Shown here: positions 7,909-15,957 of the stretch, one piece after another
Numbering within the stretch: position 1 is the first letter of the stretch
Layout: each line of letters begins with the position of its first letter
Source: Sphingomonadales bacterium
GTDB taxonomy: Bacteria; Pseudomonadota; Alphaproteobacteria; Sphingomonadales; Sphingomonadaceae
DNA length: 37,066 bases
Direction: 5' to 3'
Assembly: GCA_028871475.1 (NCBI GenBank)
Contig: JAGWMZ010000036.1
Location: 1-37,066 of the forward strand
Made by a program: the position numbers and the translations under genes
The notes under the pieces: generated by a model
Databases searched by the model: none
Seen by the model: the letters and a program-made list of their open reading frames with translations, nothing else
Told to the model about the DNA's origin: nothing

Positions 7909-8802
7909 TTAAATCGCATGTTTTCGCCTTGGAATTCGCGCGTCCAAAAGTTTCCGCAAATAGGCGGCATACCTCCCCTGCCCTAGCCGCTGGGCGGCAA
8001 GCTCCAGCCCTGCATCGTTGATGAAACCCATGAACCAGGCCACTTCCTCCGGGCAGCCAATCTTCATCCCCTGCCGCCTTTCCAGCGTAGAGACGAATTC
8101 GGCTGCTTCCAGCATGCTGTCAGGCGTACCGGTATCGAGCCAGGCGTAACCGCGTCCCATCTCGATGACGTTGAGCTTGCCGCGTTCCAGATAGGCTCGG
8201 TTGATGTCGGTGATTTCCAGTTCACCGCGCGCCGACGGGGAAATGCTGGCGGCAATATCCACCACATCGGCATCGTAAAAATACAGACCCGTCACCGCCC
8301 AGTTCGACTTGGGGCTGGATGGCTTCTCCTCGATGGAGATCGCCCGGCGCTGCGCATCAAACTCAACGACGCCATACCGCTGCGGATCGGAGACATGATA
8401 GGCAAACACCGCCGCGCCATCGAGCGCCGCGCGGGCCTTGGCCATCTGTTCGGGCAGGCCGTGACCAAAGAAGATGTTGTCGCCCAGCACCAGGCAGGAA
8501 GGCCCATCGGCAACAAAATCCGCGCCAATCGTATAGGCTTGGGCCAGCCCCTTGGGCTCGGGCTGCACGGCATAGGTCAGGGACACGCCCCACTGGCTGC
8601 CATCGCCCAGCAGATGCTGGAACTGGGCGGCATCATGGGGGGTGGTGATGATCAAAATCTCGCGAATGCCCGCCAGCATCAGCGTGGTGAGCGGATAATA
8701 GATCATCGGCTTGTCATAGACCGGCATCAGCTGCTTGGAGAGCGCCAGTGTCATCGGATAGAGCCGGGTGCCGCTGCCACCGGCCAGAATAATGCCCTTC
8801 AT
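7909..8802 (-). CDS. rfbA: Glucose-1-phosphate thymidylyltransferase
   Basis: RfbA/RmlA makes dTDP-glucose from dTTP and glucose-1-phosphate, the first step to dTDP-L-rhamnose. The sequence opens with the nucleotide-binding ILAGGSGTRLYPMT and LSKQLMPVYDKPMIYYPL, and continues with GDNIFFGHGL, the VEFD and SIEEKPSSPKSNWAVTGLYF segments and WLDTGTPDSML near the end. At 297 residues it is the usual length. It is the last gene of the rfbCBDA operon and its start overlaps the end of rfbD by four bases, so the two are translationally coupled. Confidence 0.97.
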   Translation of the reverse strand: MKGIILAGGSGTRLYPMTLALSKQLMPVYDKPMIYYPLTTLMLAGIREILIITTPHDAAQFQHLLGDGSQWGVSLTYAVQPEPKGLAQAYTIGADFVADGPSCLVLGDNIFFGHGLPEQMAKARAALDGAAVFAYHVSDPQRYGVVEFDAQRRAISIEEKPSSPKSNWAVTGLYFYDADVVDIAASISPSARGELEITDINRAYLERGKLNVIEMGRGYAWLDTGTPDSMLEAAEFVSTLERRQGMKIGCPEEVAWFMGFINDAGLELAAQRLGQGRYAAYLRKLLDARIPRRKHAI

Positions 8803-9692
8803 GCGTTCTGATCCTTGTCCTTGAGAAGGCGGGCAACCACATCGGCAACGGAGAGGCGCCAGTCGGGAAGTCGCAGCCCATAGGTCTGAGCGAGGCGATC
8901 GCCGCTCAGGCGTGAATTGGCGGGCCTTGCGGCCGGGGTGGGATAGTCGGCGGTGGTGATGGCGCGCACGCGGGCGCTGGGCCCGCCCTGCGCCACGCTG
9001 ACCGCAAAGACAGCCTTGGCCAGATCGGCCCAGCTGCCCTCCCCGCTTCCTGTCATGTGGAAAATGCCGCGCGGTGCCGCGCCCGGCGCCTCATGCAGGC
9101 GGCGCGCGATGGCCAGCACGGTATCGGCGATGTCGAGCGCGCTGGTGGGATTGCCGATCTGATCCCCCACCACGCCCAGTTCCTCGCGCGTTTCGGCCAG
9201 ACGCAGCATGGTCTTGACGAAATTGGCGCCAAAGGGGCTGTAAACCCAGGCCGTGCGCAGGATCACCGCATCAGGCGCGGCGGCCAGCACGGCCTGCTCA
9301 CCCGCCAGTTTTGAGCGGCCATAGGCGCCCAGCGGGCAAACCGCGTCGCTTTCCAGATAAGGCGCGGTCTTCGTGCCATCAAAGACGTAATCGGTGGAGA
9401 TATGGATCACCGGAACGCCGAGCGCCTGAGCCGCTGCCGCGACAGCGCTAGCCCCGGTGGCATTGACGGCAAAGGCCGCCGCTTCATCGCTCTCCGCCTT
9501 GTCGACGGCGGTATACGCCGCCGCCGAGACCACCACATCGGGCCGGGCTGCGGCGATGGCAGGAGCAATGCTCGCGCTATCGGCCAGATCCAGCTCCGGG
9601 CGGCCCAGCGGGACGATCGTCACCCCGTCCGGCGCCCTTTCGATCAGCGAGGTGACAACCTGCCCGACCTTTCCGGTAACGGCGATTATCAC
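8799..9692 (-). CDS. rfbD: dTDP-4-dehydrorhamnose reductase
   Basis: RfbD/RmlD reduces dTDP-4-dehydro-L-rhamnose to dTDP-L-rhamnose with NAD(P)H. The N-terminal MIIAVTGKVGQVV is the dinucleotide motif, in a slightly unusual form with the glycine spacing kept. The catalytic YGRSKLAGE (Tyr-X3-Lys) and HISTDYVFDG, AWVYSPFGANFVKTMLRLA follow. Length (297) is normal. The gene overlaps rfbB upstream and rfbA downstream by four bases each. Confidence 0.96.
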   Translation of the reverse strand: MIIAVTGKVGQVVTSLIERAPDGVTIVPLGRPELDLADSASIAPAIAAARPDVVVSAAAYTAVDKAESDEAAAFAVNATGASAVAAAAQALGVPVIHISTDYVFDGTKTAPYLESDAVCPLGAYGRSKLAGEQAVLAAAPDAVILRTAWVYSPFGANFVKTMLRLAETREELGVVGDQIGNPTSALDIADTVLAIARRLHEAPGAAPRGIFHMTGSGEGSWADLAKAVFAVSVAQGGPSARVRAITTADYPTPAARPANSRLSGDRLAQTYGLRLPDWRLSVADVVARLLKDKDQNA

Positions 9693-10750
9693 GAAGATTT
9701 TTCCAACAAACCAAGACGTTGGCCGTCATATCCGTCACGCAGCGGTTGCCACCACCATGCATTGTCGAGATACCATTGCACGGTCTTTTCGATGCCAGTG
9801 TCGAAATTCTCCTGCGCGCGCCAGCCCAGTTCGTTCTCCAGCTTGGTCGCGTCAATGGCATAGCGCGCGTCATGGCCGGGCCGATCGGTGACGAAACGGA
9901 TCAGTTCCTCACGCGGGCGGTCGGCAGGCACCAGTCGGTCGAGCACCTGACAGATGCAGCGCACAACGTCGATGTTCTTGCGCTCATTGCGGCCACCGAC
10001 ATTGTAGGTTTCGCCGACCACGCCTTTCTCGATGATCAGATCGAGCGCGCGGGCATGATCTTCGACATAGAGCCAGTCGCGGATGTTCTCACCCGCGCCA
10101 TAGACGGGCAATTCCTTGCCAGCCAGAGCGTTGAGAATGGTGAGCGGGATCAGCTTTTCCGGGAAGTGGTAAGGCCCGTAATTGTTCGAGCAGTTCGACA
10201 CGACGATGGGCATGCCATAGGTGCGATGCCAGGCCTTCGCCAGATGGTCACTGGCAGCCTTGCTCGCCGAATAGGGGCTGGAAGGATCGTAGGGCGTGGT
10301 TTCCTGAAACAAGGCCTCGGGATCATGATCGAGGCTGCCATAGACTTCGTCAGTCGAGACATGGAGAAAGCGGAATGCTGCCTTGGCCTCGCCTTCCAGC
10401 GCGTTCCAATAGCCGCGGGCGGCCTCCAGCAAGGTGAAAGTGCCCACCACATTGGTCATGATGAAATCGGCTGCTCCGGTGATCGATCGGTCGACATGGC
10501 TTTCAGCGGCCAGATGCATGATGCGGTCGGGCCGGAAGTCCGTTATGGCGGCCTTCATCGCCTTTGCGTCACGAATGTCGGCATGGAGAAAGCGGTGATT
10601 GTCACGGCGCTCCACAGCCTTCAACGAGGCGAGATTGCCGGCATAGGTGAGCGCGTCGATGGTGAGCACATCATACCCGCGTTCGAGCACAAGATAGCGT
10701 ACAAGCGCCGAGCCGATGAAACCGGCGCCGCCGGTCACGATAACACGCAT
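9689..10750 (-). CDS. rfbB: dTDP-glucose 4,6-dehydratase
   Basis: RfbB/RmlB converts dTDP-glucose to dTDP-4-keto-6-deoxyglucose. Visible are the NAD-binding VTGGAGFIGSALVR, the HLAAESHVDRSI segment, VSTDEVYG with the catalytic Asp-Glu pair, and YSASKAASDHL with the Tyr-X3-Lys pair, then NNYGPYHFPEKLIPL and RDWLYVEDHA, all diagnostic of this enzyme. It is 353 residues, full length. It follows rfbC with a four-base gap. Confidence 0.98.
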   Translation of the reverse strand: MRVIVTGGAGFIGSALVRYLVLERGYDVLTIDALTYAGNLASLKAVERRDNHRFLHADIRDAKAMKAAITDFRPDRIMHLAAESHVDRSITGAADFIMTNVVGTFTLLEAARGYWNALEGEAKAAFRFLHVSTDEVYGSLDHDPEALFQETTPYDPSSPYSASKAASDHLAKAWHRTYGMPIVVSNCSNNYGPYHFPEKLIPLTILNALAGKELPVYGAGENIRDWLYVEDHARALDLIIEKGVVGETYNVGGRNERKNIDVVRCICQVLDRLVPADRPREELIRFVTDRPGHDARYAIDATKLENELGWRAQENFDTGIEKTVQWYLDNAWWWQPLRDGYDGQRLGLLEKSS

Positions 10751-10754
10751 GGGA

Positions 10755-11318
10755 TCAGTCCTTCACACTGAAATAGGCGGGCAGATCGGCCAGAAGGGGC
10801 TGGATCCTGTCCTTGCCTGATAGCGTCTCGGCATCGGCCACGTCGGGCCAGGCAAGACCAATCGCCGGATCGTTCCAGAGCACGCCCTTGTCGCATTCCG
10901 GGCTGTAATAATGGGTGACTTTGTAGGAAACAATGCTGTCGGGCAGCAAGGTGCAGAAACCGTGAGCGAAGCCGGCAGGCACCCAGAGCTGATTGCACTT
11001 TTCCGGGGTCAGTTCGACTGCGATCCATTGACCAAAGGTTGGCGAATCGTGCCGGATATCGACAGCGACATCGAGAATGGCACCGGTGGCGCAACGCACC
11101 AGCTTGCCCTGTGCCATCGGATTGGTCTGAAAATGCAGGCCACGAATGGTGCCTACGCGTACGGAAAGCGACTGGCTCTCCTGTACGAAGCTGACCTTGC
11201 CGGCATATTCGGTGAATTTATCCTCCCGGAACATCTCGGCGAAATAGCCGCGTTCATCCCCCAACTTGCGCGGGATGATTTCAAGCGGGCCTTCTATCTC
11301 AAAACGGTTGAAGTCCAT
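10755..11318 (-). CDS. rfbC: dTDP-4-dehydrorhamnose 3,5-epimerase
   Basis: RfbC/RmlC epimerises C3 and C5 of dTDP-4-keto-6-deoxyglucose. The cupin carries the catalytic IRGLHFQTNP (His near residue 61) and the conserved FAHGFCTL and YYSPECDKGVLWNDPAIGLAWP, and is 187 residues, as usual. It is the first gene of the operon, so the promoter should lie in the interval before the iterons (11319-11533). Rhamnose made here may enter the capsule encoded from 15.9 kb, or O-antigen. Confidence 0.97.
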   Translation of the reverse strand: MDFNRFEIEGPLEIIPRKLGDERGYFAEMFREDKFTEYAGKVSFVQESQSLSVRVGTIRGLHFQTNPMAQGKLVRCATGAILDVAVDIRHDSPTFGQWIAVELTPEKCNQLWVPAGFAHGFCTLLPDSIVSYKVTHYYSPECDKGVLWNDPAIGLAWPDVADAETLSGKDRIQPLLADLPAYFSVKD

Positions 11319-11420
11319 TGGTTTCCGTCACTTTCGCCGAGCTCGCTCACAAACCGGAAGTGACGGTGGTAGGTTAATCTGACATGGCGGCAAGAGGTGA
11401 CCGATCCTTGGTATCTCTTT

Positions 11421-11438
11421 CCAGATATGAACATCTGG
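11421..11438. repeat. Inverted repeat CCAGAT-N6-ATCTGG
   Basis: Two six-base arms separated by six bases lie about 100 bases upstream of rfbC, on the origin side. A run of GTTAGAT-like short repeats follows (about 11444-11480). This could be part of the rfb promoter control or of the replication origin; nothing decides between them. Confidence 0.35.
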
Positions 11439-11533
11439 AGCTGTTAGATTGGGTTATAGAGAGGTTAGATAAGTTAGGGCTCGTGGCGGTTCTCCCGACT
11501 CGCGGAAATCCCTGTCATTGGGCAACTGATGCC

Positions 11534-11653
11534 GTTCCTGGAGTGTCGTGATAACGTTCCTGATGGATCGAGACCGTGTTCCCGAAAGATCGTGAGGGCG
11601 TTCCCGATAGGTCGATTATTGCCTTCAAGGCGTTCCTGTAATGTCGATTGACG
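11534..11653. repeat. Five 22-base iterons, candidate replication origin (oriV)
   Basis: GTTCCTG or GTTCCCG begins at 11534, 11556, 11578, 11600 and 11632. The first four copies are spaced exactly 22 bases, two helical turns, and the fifth follows after a 10-base insert. Each copy has GTTCCYG, a variable stretch, then a TCG core about 11 bases further in (GTGTCG, GGATCG, AGATCG, GGTCG, ATGTCG). The array lies about 180 bases beyond the 3' end of repA. This is the layout of an iteron-controlled origin bound by its Rep protein. No clear DnaA box was seen beside it. Confidence 0.8.
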
Positions 11654-11833
11654 CGATGGAATGATGATTGAACGCGGCGCATTGAATCAATTCGCCCTGC
11701 CCTTCCCGAAACAAGCTTCAAACTGCCTCGCCGTTTGATCGAAATGAAGCGTCATACTGGGCTACCGGTATCACTGCTCGTGGTTTGCTGTGCAGCCAAG
11801 AGCGCCCGCCCGACACATCGGGAACGCACCGTT

Positions 11834-13057
11834 TCAGCGCAACTGATGCTTGTGCTTGGCGTGATAGCGCTTCACCCACCCGATGAAAGCTTTCTGCCAA
11901 TCGGCGGGCGTCCGCTCGGGATTGCCGCTCACCCAGCTTTCGAACTCGCTGTGCAGCATATAGAGATCCCAGCCTGGGCAAGTCGCGCGCAGGTGTTCGA
12001 TCGTCTCATCGGTCATGAAACCGCGCGTTGCGGCATCAGACAGCCCCGCAACTGCCTGACGCACCAGCGCGCGTGCATCCACCAATGGCTCGCTCGGCGC
12101 AGGCTTTGTTTTGGCCGGGGGTTTGGCGCTGGGCATGTCGGCAGCAGGTGCGGCTGCCCTGCCCTCTCCCTGTTCCGCCAGTGTCGAGACTTCGATGTCG
12201 CGCATCCTTTCCGCGCCATCTTTGCCGTCCACGCGCTTCATGCGCAGCATGGGTTCTCCTTCGCGGCTCGTCTCCACCGATAGCGCATAGCCGGGCAAAT
12301 CATTCTTTTCCGCCAGTTTGAGCATTTCGAACTTGAAGCGGCGATACTGCCCCTCAGCCCCGGATTTTTCGAAAAGCACCGGCATGGAGATGGCAAAACC
12401 GGCCTCCCCTGCCCCGCCGGCATGTTTGCGCGCCACTTTGTACAGCCAGCGCTCACGCCCGCCGGTGATGGCGAAATAGGCCCGGTCGATCGACAGTACG
12501 CCGCCTTTCATCATCACCCCTTCCCAGAACCAGTTCGACAGCTCGATCGTCATTCCGCGCGATCTTTCGGTCTTTTCGTCGACAAGCTGCGTCCAGCCAT
12601 CGAGCCAGCTGAAGGTCGCTTCGCGGCGGTTTTCGGCACGGATGTTGGTCTTGATCGTGGTTGCAACCAGCCTGTCGAGGGCTTGGCCCAGCAGTTCGTA
12701 GGCGCGACCGGTGGTCGGGCGCCCGATGGCACGGAGCAGATCGTAGGGCATGAGATGCAGTTTGCGCGGCACATCATTGGCGCCGCGCCGGGCCATATCG
12801 GCCAGCACGCTGGCACAATAGATAAGGATGTCCGCGTCCCAGATGGTGGCCATGCCATAATCGGGGTTGGCCGAGACATGGACCCATAATTTGCCGTCAG
12901 GGCTGGTGTAATCGATGGGGGTGGAGCGTTTGGACTTGGCCAGGCTGAAAAAGGGCCGCTCCATCATCTCGCGCTGGTCGCGCAGAGCCAGGTCCGAAAT
13001 GTAGGGGAGAAACAGGTCGAACTGGTCGGGAACGGATTGTTTGCGGGCGCGGGTCAC
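11834..13057 (-). CDS. repA: Plasmid replication initiator protein RepA (RPA family)
   Basis: The 407-residue protein belongs to the replication initiator protein A (RPA) family common on alphaproteobacterial plasmids: early LFLPYISDLALRDQREMMERP, then IDYTSPDGKLWVHVSA, the helical DADILIYCASVLADM, and the winged-helix region RPTTGRAYELLGQALDRL through SNWFWEGVM. The Pro/Ala-rich linker at about 300-325 leads to a C-terminal domain ending in basic WVKRYHAKHKHQLR. It should bind the iterons downstream and start replication. The GTG start at 13057 has AAGGA seven bases before it. It lies 137 bases after parB, on the same strand. Confidence 0.93.
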   Translation of the reverse strand: MTRARKQSVPDQFDLFLPYISDLALRDQREMMERPFFSLAKSKRSTPIDYTSPDGKLWVHVSANPDYGMATIWDADILIYCASVLADMARRGANDVPRKLHLMPYDLLRAIGRPTTGRAYELLGQALDRLVATTIKTNIRAENRREATFSWLDGWTQLVDEKTERSRGMTIELSNWFWEGVMMKGGVLSIDRAYFAITGGRERWLYKVARKHAGGAGEAGFAISMPVLFEKSGAEGQYRRFKFEMLKLAEKNDLPGYALSVETSREGEPMLRMKRVDGKDGAERMRDIEVSTLAEQGEGRAAAPAADMPSAKPPAKTKPAPSEPLVDARALVRQAVAGLSDAATRGFMTDETIEHLRATCPGWDLYMLHSEFESWVSGNPERTPADWQKAFIGWVKRYHAKHKHQLR

Positions 13058-13105
13058 AAATGGGTCCTTGGCAATATATGATGCCGCTGACCTTGCCTGC
13101 GGCCT

Positions 13106-13121
13106 GTTTCCCCGGGGAAAC
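13106..13121. promoter_or_regulatory. Palindrome GTTTCCCCGGGGAAAC, copy 1 (candidate parS or RepA operator)
   Basis: A perfect 16-base palindrome sits 49 bases upstream of the repA start. It has the same framework as the chromosomal ParB site TGTTTCACGTGAAACA, with CCCGGG replacing CACGTG in the middle. An identical core occurs 37 bases away. Between parB and repA it could be the centromere bound by ParB or an operator that controls repA. Confidence 0.65.
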
Positions 13122-13141
13122 TTTCAGCGCGAGGCCTTGCC

Positions 13142-13173
13142 CCTGCCATGTTTCCCCGGGGAAACATGGCAGG
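13142..13173. promoter_or_regulatory. 32-base perfect palindrome containing GTTTCCCCGGGGAAAC, copy 2
   Basis: The second copy of the GTTTCCCCGGGGAAAC core is extended by CCTGCCAT on the left and ATGGCAGG on the right into a perfect 32-base palindrome, far beyond chance. It begins 22 bases after the parB stop codon. As DNA it would suit a dimeric partition protein; as RNA it would fold into a strong hairpin that might also attenuate read-through from parB into repA. No T-run follows. Confidence 0.75.
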
Positions 13174-13194
13174 TGAGAGGAGGGACCGCAAGGG

Positions 13195-14256
13195 TCAGGG
13201 ACGAACGCCCTTGCCCTGTTCTTCCAGTGCGATCAATGCCTCGCGAAAGGCTTCAACAAGCTGCTCAACGCCCGCGCCGGAGCCGGCATGGACCCGCACC
13301 GTCGCGCCCTGCCGATTGGCCGAGATGACCGAGAGCCCGGCCCGGCCATAGGGTGAGGTCCAGCTGAACATGGGGCCCTTGGGTGCCGCATCGGCGTGAG
13401 GCGCAGCGAGCAGACGCGTCAACACATCAGCGGCGGGCAGGGCAGGGGAGCCAGTCTTCGCGCGCGCCGCCTGTTCGCCGGCAATGACTTTTGCTGCCTT
13501 CAGAATGGCGGCAGCGGCATGCTTATCATCCATCGCCTGGGCCAGCGGATAGGCTGGCTTTAGCTGCACCTCGGCGGGCGAGGCGAAAGCGGCGAGCACC
13601 GCATCGGGCAGCGCCGCAACCTTGAGCATTTTTGAAAGCCAGCCCTTGGAGAGCTTGAGCCGCTCCGCCATCCGGCTTTGATGGCTGCCGTAATGGGTCT
13701 GCAGCGCGGCTAGATAATTGCGCGCGCGCTCAAGATCCGAAACGTCCTTGCGCGCCCGGTTTTCCAGATCAGCGAGACGAAAGGCGGCCTCGTCATCGAG
13801 TTGGGCGACCTGCGCCACGAACATCATGTCGGGATAGGAATGGGCGCGAAGCCAGGAAATCGACCAATGGCGCCGCGTGCCCGCGATCACTTCATACTCA
13901 TGATCCGCGTCGCCCTCGATCCGGCGCACAATGGCGGGAACCTTCTGTCCGCCCTCGGCCACGATGGAATCGATCAGCTCCTGACAGGATGCCTCGCTCA
14001 GATGCTCATAGGATCGTGCATTGCCCTTCCATACCCGCACCTTGGCCGGGTCAAGCAGCAATTGCGTGACCTGCCGAACCTCGCCGCTGGCCACACGGGC
14101 CAGAGCGCTTTCGCGGCCCAGAAGGGTGGTGCCGCGCGCGCGCTGAGCACGCAGGTCCGGGGCAGGAGAGGGGGCTGTTTCGCTTGCCGAACTTTCGGGA
14201 ACGGTCTCCTCATCAGCCAGCAGGGCGGCAAGATAGTCGGATTGTTTGCGCGCCAT
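13195..14256 (-). CDS. parB: ParB/RepB-like plasmid partition protein
   Basis: Residues about 60-150 form the ParB N-terminal CTPase-type domain (KVRVWKGNAR, then VPAIVRRI and YEVIAGTRRHWSISWL, the counterpart of the GERR box). The central helix-turn-helix is at about 185-215 (HQSRMAERLKLSKGWLSKML). A C-terminal domain with amphipathic GVEQLVEAFREALIALEEQ ends the protein. It binds centromere sites and works with ParA to segregate the replicon. The palindromes just downstream are the obvious candidate sites. The ATG at 14256 has GGAG five bases upstream. parA lies 90 bases upstream on the same strand. Confidence 0.93.
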   Translation of the reverse strand: MARKQSDYLAALLADEETVPESSASETAPSPAPDLRAQRARGTTLLGRESALARVASGEVRQVTQLLLDPAKVRVWKGNARSYEHLSEASCQELIDSIVAEGGQKVPAIVRRIEGDADHEYEVIAGTRRHWSISWLRAHSYPDMMFVAQVAQLDDEAAFRLADLENRARKDVSDLERARNYLAALQTHYGSHQSRMAERLKLSKGWLSKMLKVAALPDAVLAAFASPAEVQLKPAYPLAQAMDDKHAAAAILKAAKVIAGEQAARAKTGSPALPAADVLTRLLAAPHADAAPKGPMFSWTSPYGRAGLSVISANRQGATVRVHAGSGAGVEQLVEAFREALIALEEQGKGVRP

Positions 14257-14345
14257 GTCAGCTCCGTGTCGCGAGAGGAGAGGGGAGGGAAGGGGCAGGA
14301 GGCCTATGGCCGACAGTCATCTGTAGGCAAGCGTGCCCAGTGAGG

Positions 14346-15596
14346 TCAGAGCGCTGCATGGAGCACATCCTCCTCGCGTGCTGGCGCTACCCGGCCCCAG
14401 CCTTGCCGCACCAACTGTTCGATCTGGCCCAGGGCCTCATCGAGGTTCGCCTTGCAGCGTTTGTGCGTCTTTGCGGTGCCCACAGGCTTTTCCAGTTCAA
14501 AGACTGTCATCATTCGCAGCGCGGCATGACTGATCTCGGCACTTTCGAGAATGGGCACCGGCAGCAGGGCCGGACCAAAGGCCTGCTCCATGATCGAGCG
14601 GACCATGGCATGGCTGGGGTCATTGCCGTCAAACTTCGAGCAGATCAGGCGAACGAATTGATAATCAACCTCGATTCCCGCCGCAATGAGCTGGCCGATA
14701 ACCTGGTCCATCATCGAAAGGAACTGCACCGTCGAGCAGAAATCGGGCGTGGTGGCCGCCAGCGGTACCAACAGCGCATTGGCCGCCTGCATCACGGCCA
14801 GCGAAATCGTGCCCAGCGCCGGCGGCGGATCGAGCAGTACGACATCATAATTGCGCGCCAGATCGAGCAGCCCCTGCTTCAGTTTGCGGAAGCGCGCGGC
14901 CAGCACCGATTGCCCATCGGCGCCCGCCGCGGCCAACTCATATTCCACATCGAAAAGTTCCAGATTCGACGGGATGAGGTCGACATTGGGCCATGCGGTG
15001 GGCTTCACTGCATAGAGAAGGTCAGCCTGAGTCGGGTCGATCGAGAGATAGGGGTAGAGGGTTTCTTCCCGCGTGATGTTGAAATGCGGGTTGAAGCCGA
15101 AGAGGGTGGTGGTGGTGGCCTGGCTGTCGCAATCGACCACCAGCACGCGATAACCCTGCACCGCGAAATAATGCGCCAGATGGGTGGTCACGGTGGATTT
15201 GCCGACGCCGCCCTTGAAGTTCTGCACCGCGATCATGGCAGGCACATCCATGGGCGCGCGGGCAGGGGAGGCGCCCAGCACCTCGCGCATGTTGAGCAGA
15301 TCCTCGACCGAATAGCCCAGACGGCGGCCATTTTCGCTGGCCGGGGCAGGGGGCAGGCGCCCGTCATCCTCGGCCATGCGGATGCGGTTGGTCGAGCAAC
15401 CGAGCAATTGCGCCACTTCGGCAATGCCGAAACGGACGTTGAGCCCCTTGCGGCTTTCAGGCAGGAAAGCCTTGCGCCGCAGCCGCTCGATCATCTTTTC
15501 GCCCGCAGAGGCAAGATCGCCGATCTGGCTGACAATGGGATGCAATGGGGAGGCGTAGGCATCGTCAGGTTTCATCACGGTCTGCTCGCTGTCCAT
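14346..15596 (-). CDS. parA: ParA-type partition ATPase with N-terminal HTH
   Basis: The N-terminal 100 residues hold a MerR-like helix-turn-helix (FGIAEVAQLLGCSTNRIRMA, then YSVEDLLNMREVLG), which marks a type Ia ParA that also represses its own operon. The ATPase follows: deviant Walker A FKGGVGKSTVTTHLA, Walker A' VVDCDSQATTTTLFG, and YDVVLLDPPPALGTISLA as the Walker B region. It moves plasmid copies with ParB. The start is uncertain: ATG at 15596 (used), ATG at 15575, or TTG at 15665. An AT-rich palindrome upstream is a candidate autoregulatory site. Confidence 0.93.
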   Translation of the reverse strand: MDSEQTVMKPDDAYASPLHPIVSQIGDLASAGEKMIERLRRKAFLPESRKGLNVRFGIAEVAQLLGCSTNRIRMAEDDGRLPPAPASENGRRLGYSVEDLLNMREVLGASPARAPMDVPAMIAVQNFKGGVGKSTVTTHLAHYFAVQGYRVLVVDCDSQATTTTLFGFNPHFNITREETLYPYLSIDPTQADLLYAVKPTAWPNVDLIPSNLELFDVEYELAAAGADGQSVLAARFRKLKQGLLDLARNYDVVLLDPPPALGTISLAVMQAANALLVPLAATTPDFCSTVQFLSMMDQVIGQLIAAGIEVDYQFVRLICSKFDGNDPSHAMVRSIMEQAFGPALLPVPILESAEISHAALRMMTVFELEKPVGTAKTHKRCKANLDEALGQIEQLVRQGWGRVAPAREEDVLHAAL

Positions 15597-15626
15597 TGAC
15601 TTCACTTTTGACGTGCGAAGCCAGAT

Positions 15627-15640
15627 TGAATATTTATTCA
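15627..15640. promoter_or_regulatory. Candidate parA operator, TGAATA-TT-TATTCA
   Basis: The AT-rich inverted repeat lies about 30 bases upstream of the parA start used here, next to two TTGTTC direct repeats (15641 and 15659 region) in an AT-rich island. Type Ia ParA proteins bind such repeats at their promoter. The -35-like TTGAAC on the minus strand overlaps this block. The evidence is position and symmetry only. Confidence 0.4.
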
Positions 15641-15957
15641 TTGTTCTTGACATAAATTTGTTCAATTTGCAACGCTACATATGGAACGTAGTGAAATCGC
15701 AACCCCAGCATGCGACGCCGGGGATGGGCAACGAATCCTGATGGCTTTCTGGGGCATGAGAACCATGCCTTGCGGCGATGAGTTGACCTTAGATCGCGAT
15801 AAGTCGCGTTAACGCCCGGGAAACAGCGGCAATTCAAGGATCTTATGGCTTGGCGACGTCAAGAATATAGCCGCCCGACATGCGATATGACTTGCCCGAG
15901 GCCCGGGAGATTGGCAGATACGCCCGCATGTGTTCCAAGGATCTCAACGCGCCCGCC

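Noticed and set aside
9719..10771. A 350-residue plus-strand frame opposite rfbB.
   Set aside because: It is the antisense shadow of a strongly supported rfbB gene; long antisense frames are common in GC-rich DNA.
11534..11653. The repeated block as a CRISPR array.
   Set aside because: The repeats are only about 7 conserved bases plus a short core in 22-base units with no constant spacer and no cas genes; they fit iterons beside repA.
14184..15599. A 471-residue plus-strand frame opposite parA and the parB start.
   Set aside because: It mirrors parA, is His- and Arg-rich, and shows no domain.
15783..15811. TTGACC with a GTTAAC-like -10 upstream of the export lipoprotein gene as a promoter.
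   Set aside because: The -10 match is poor at a 17-base spacing, so I do not list it as a feature.
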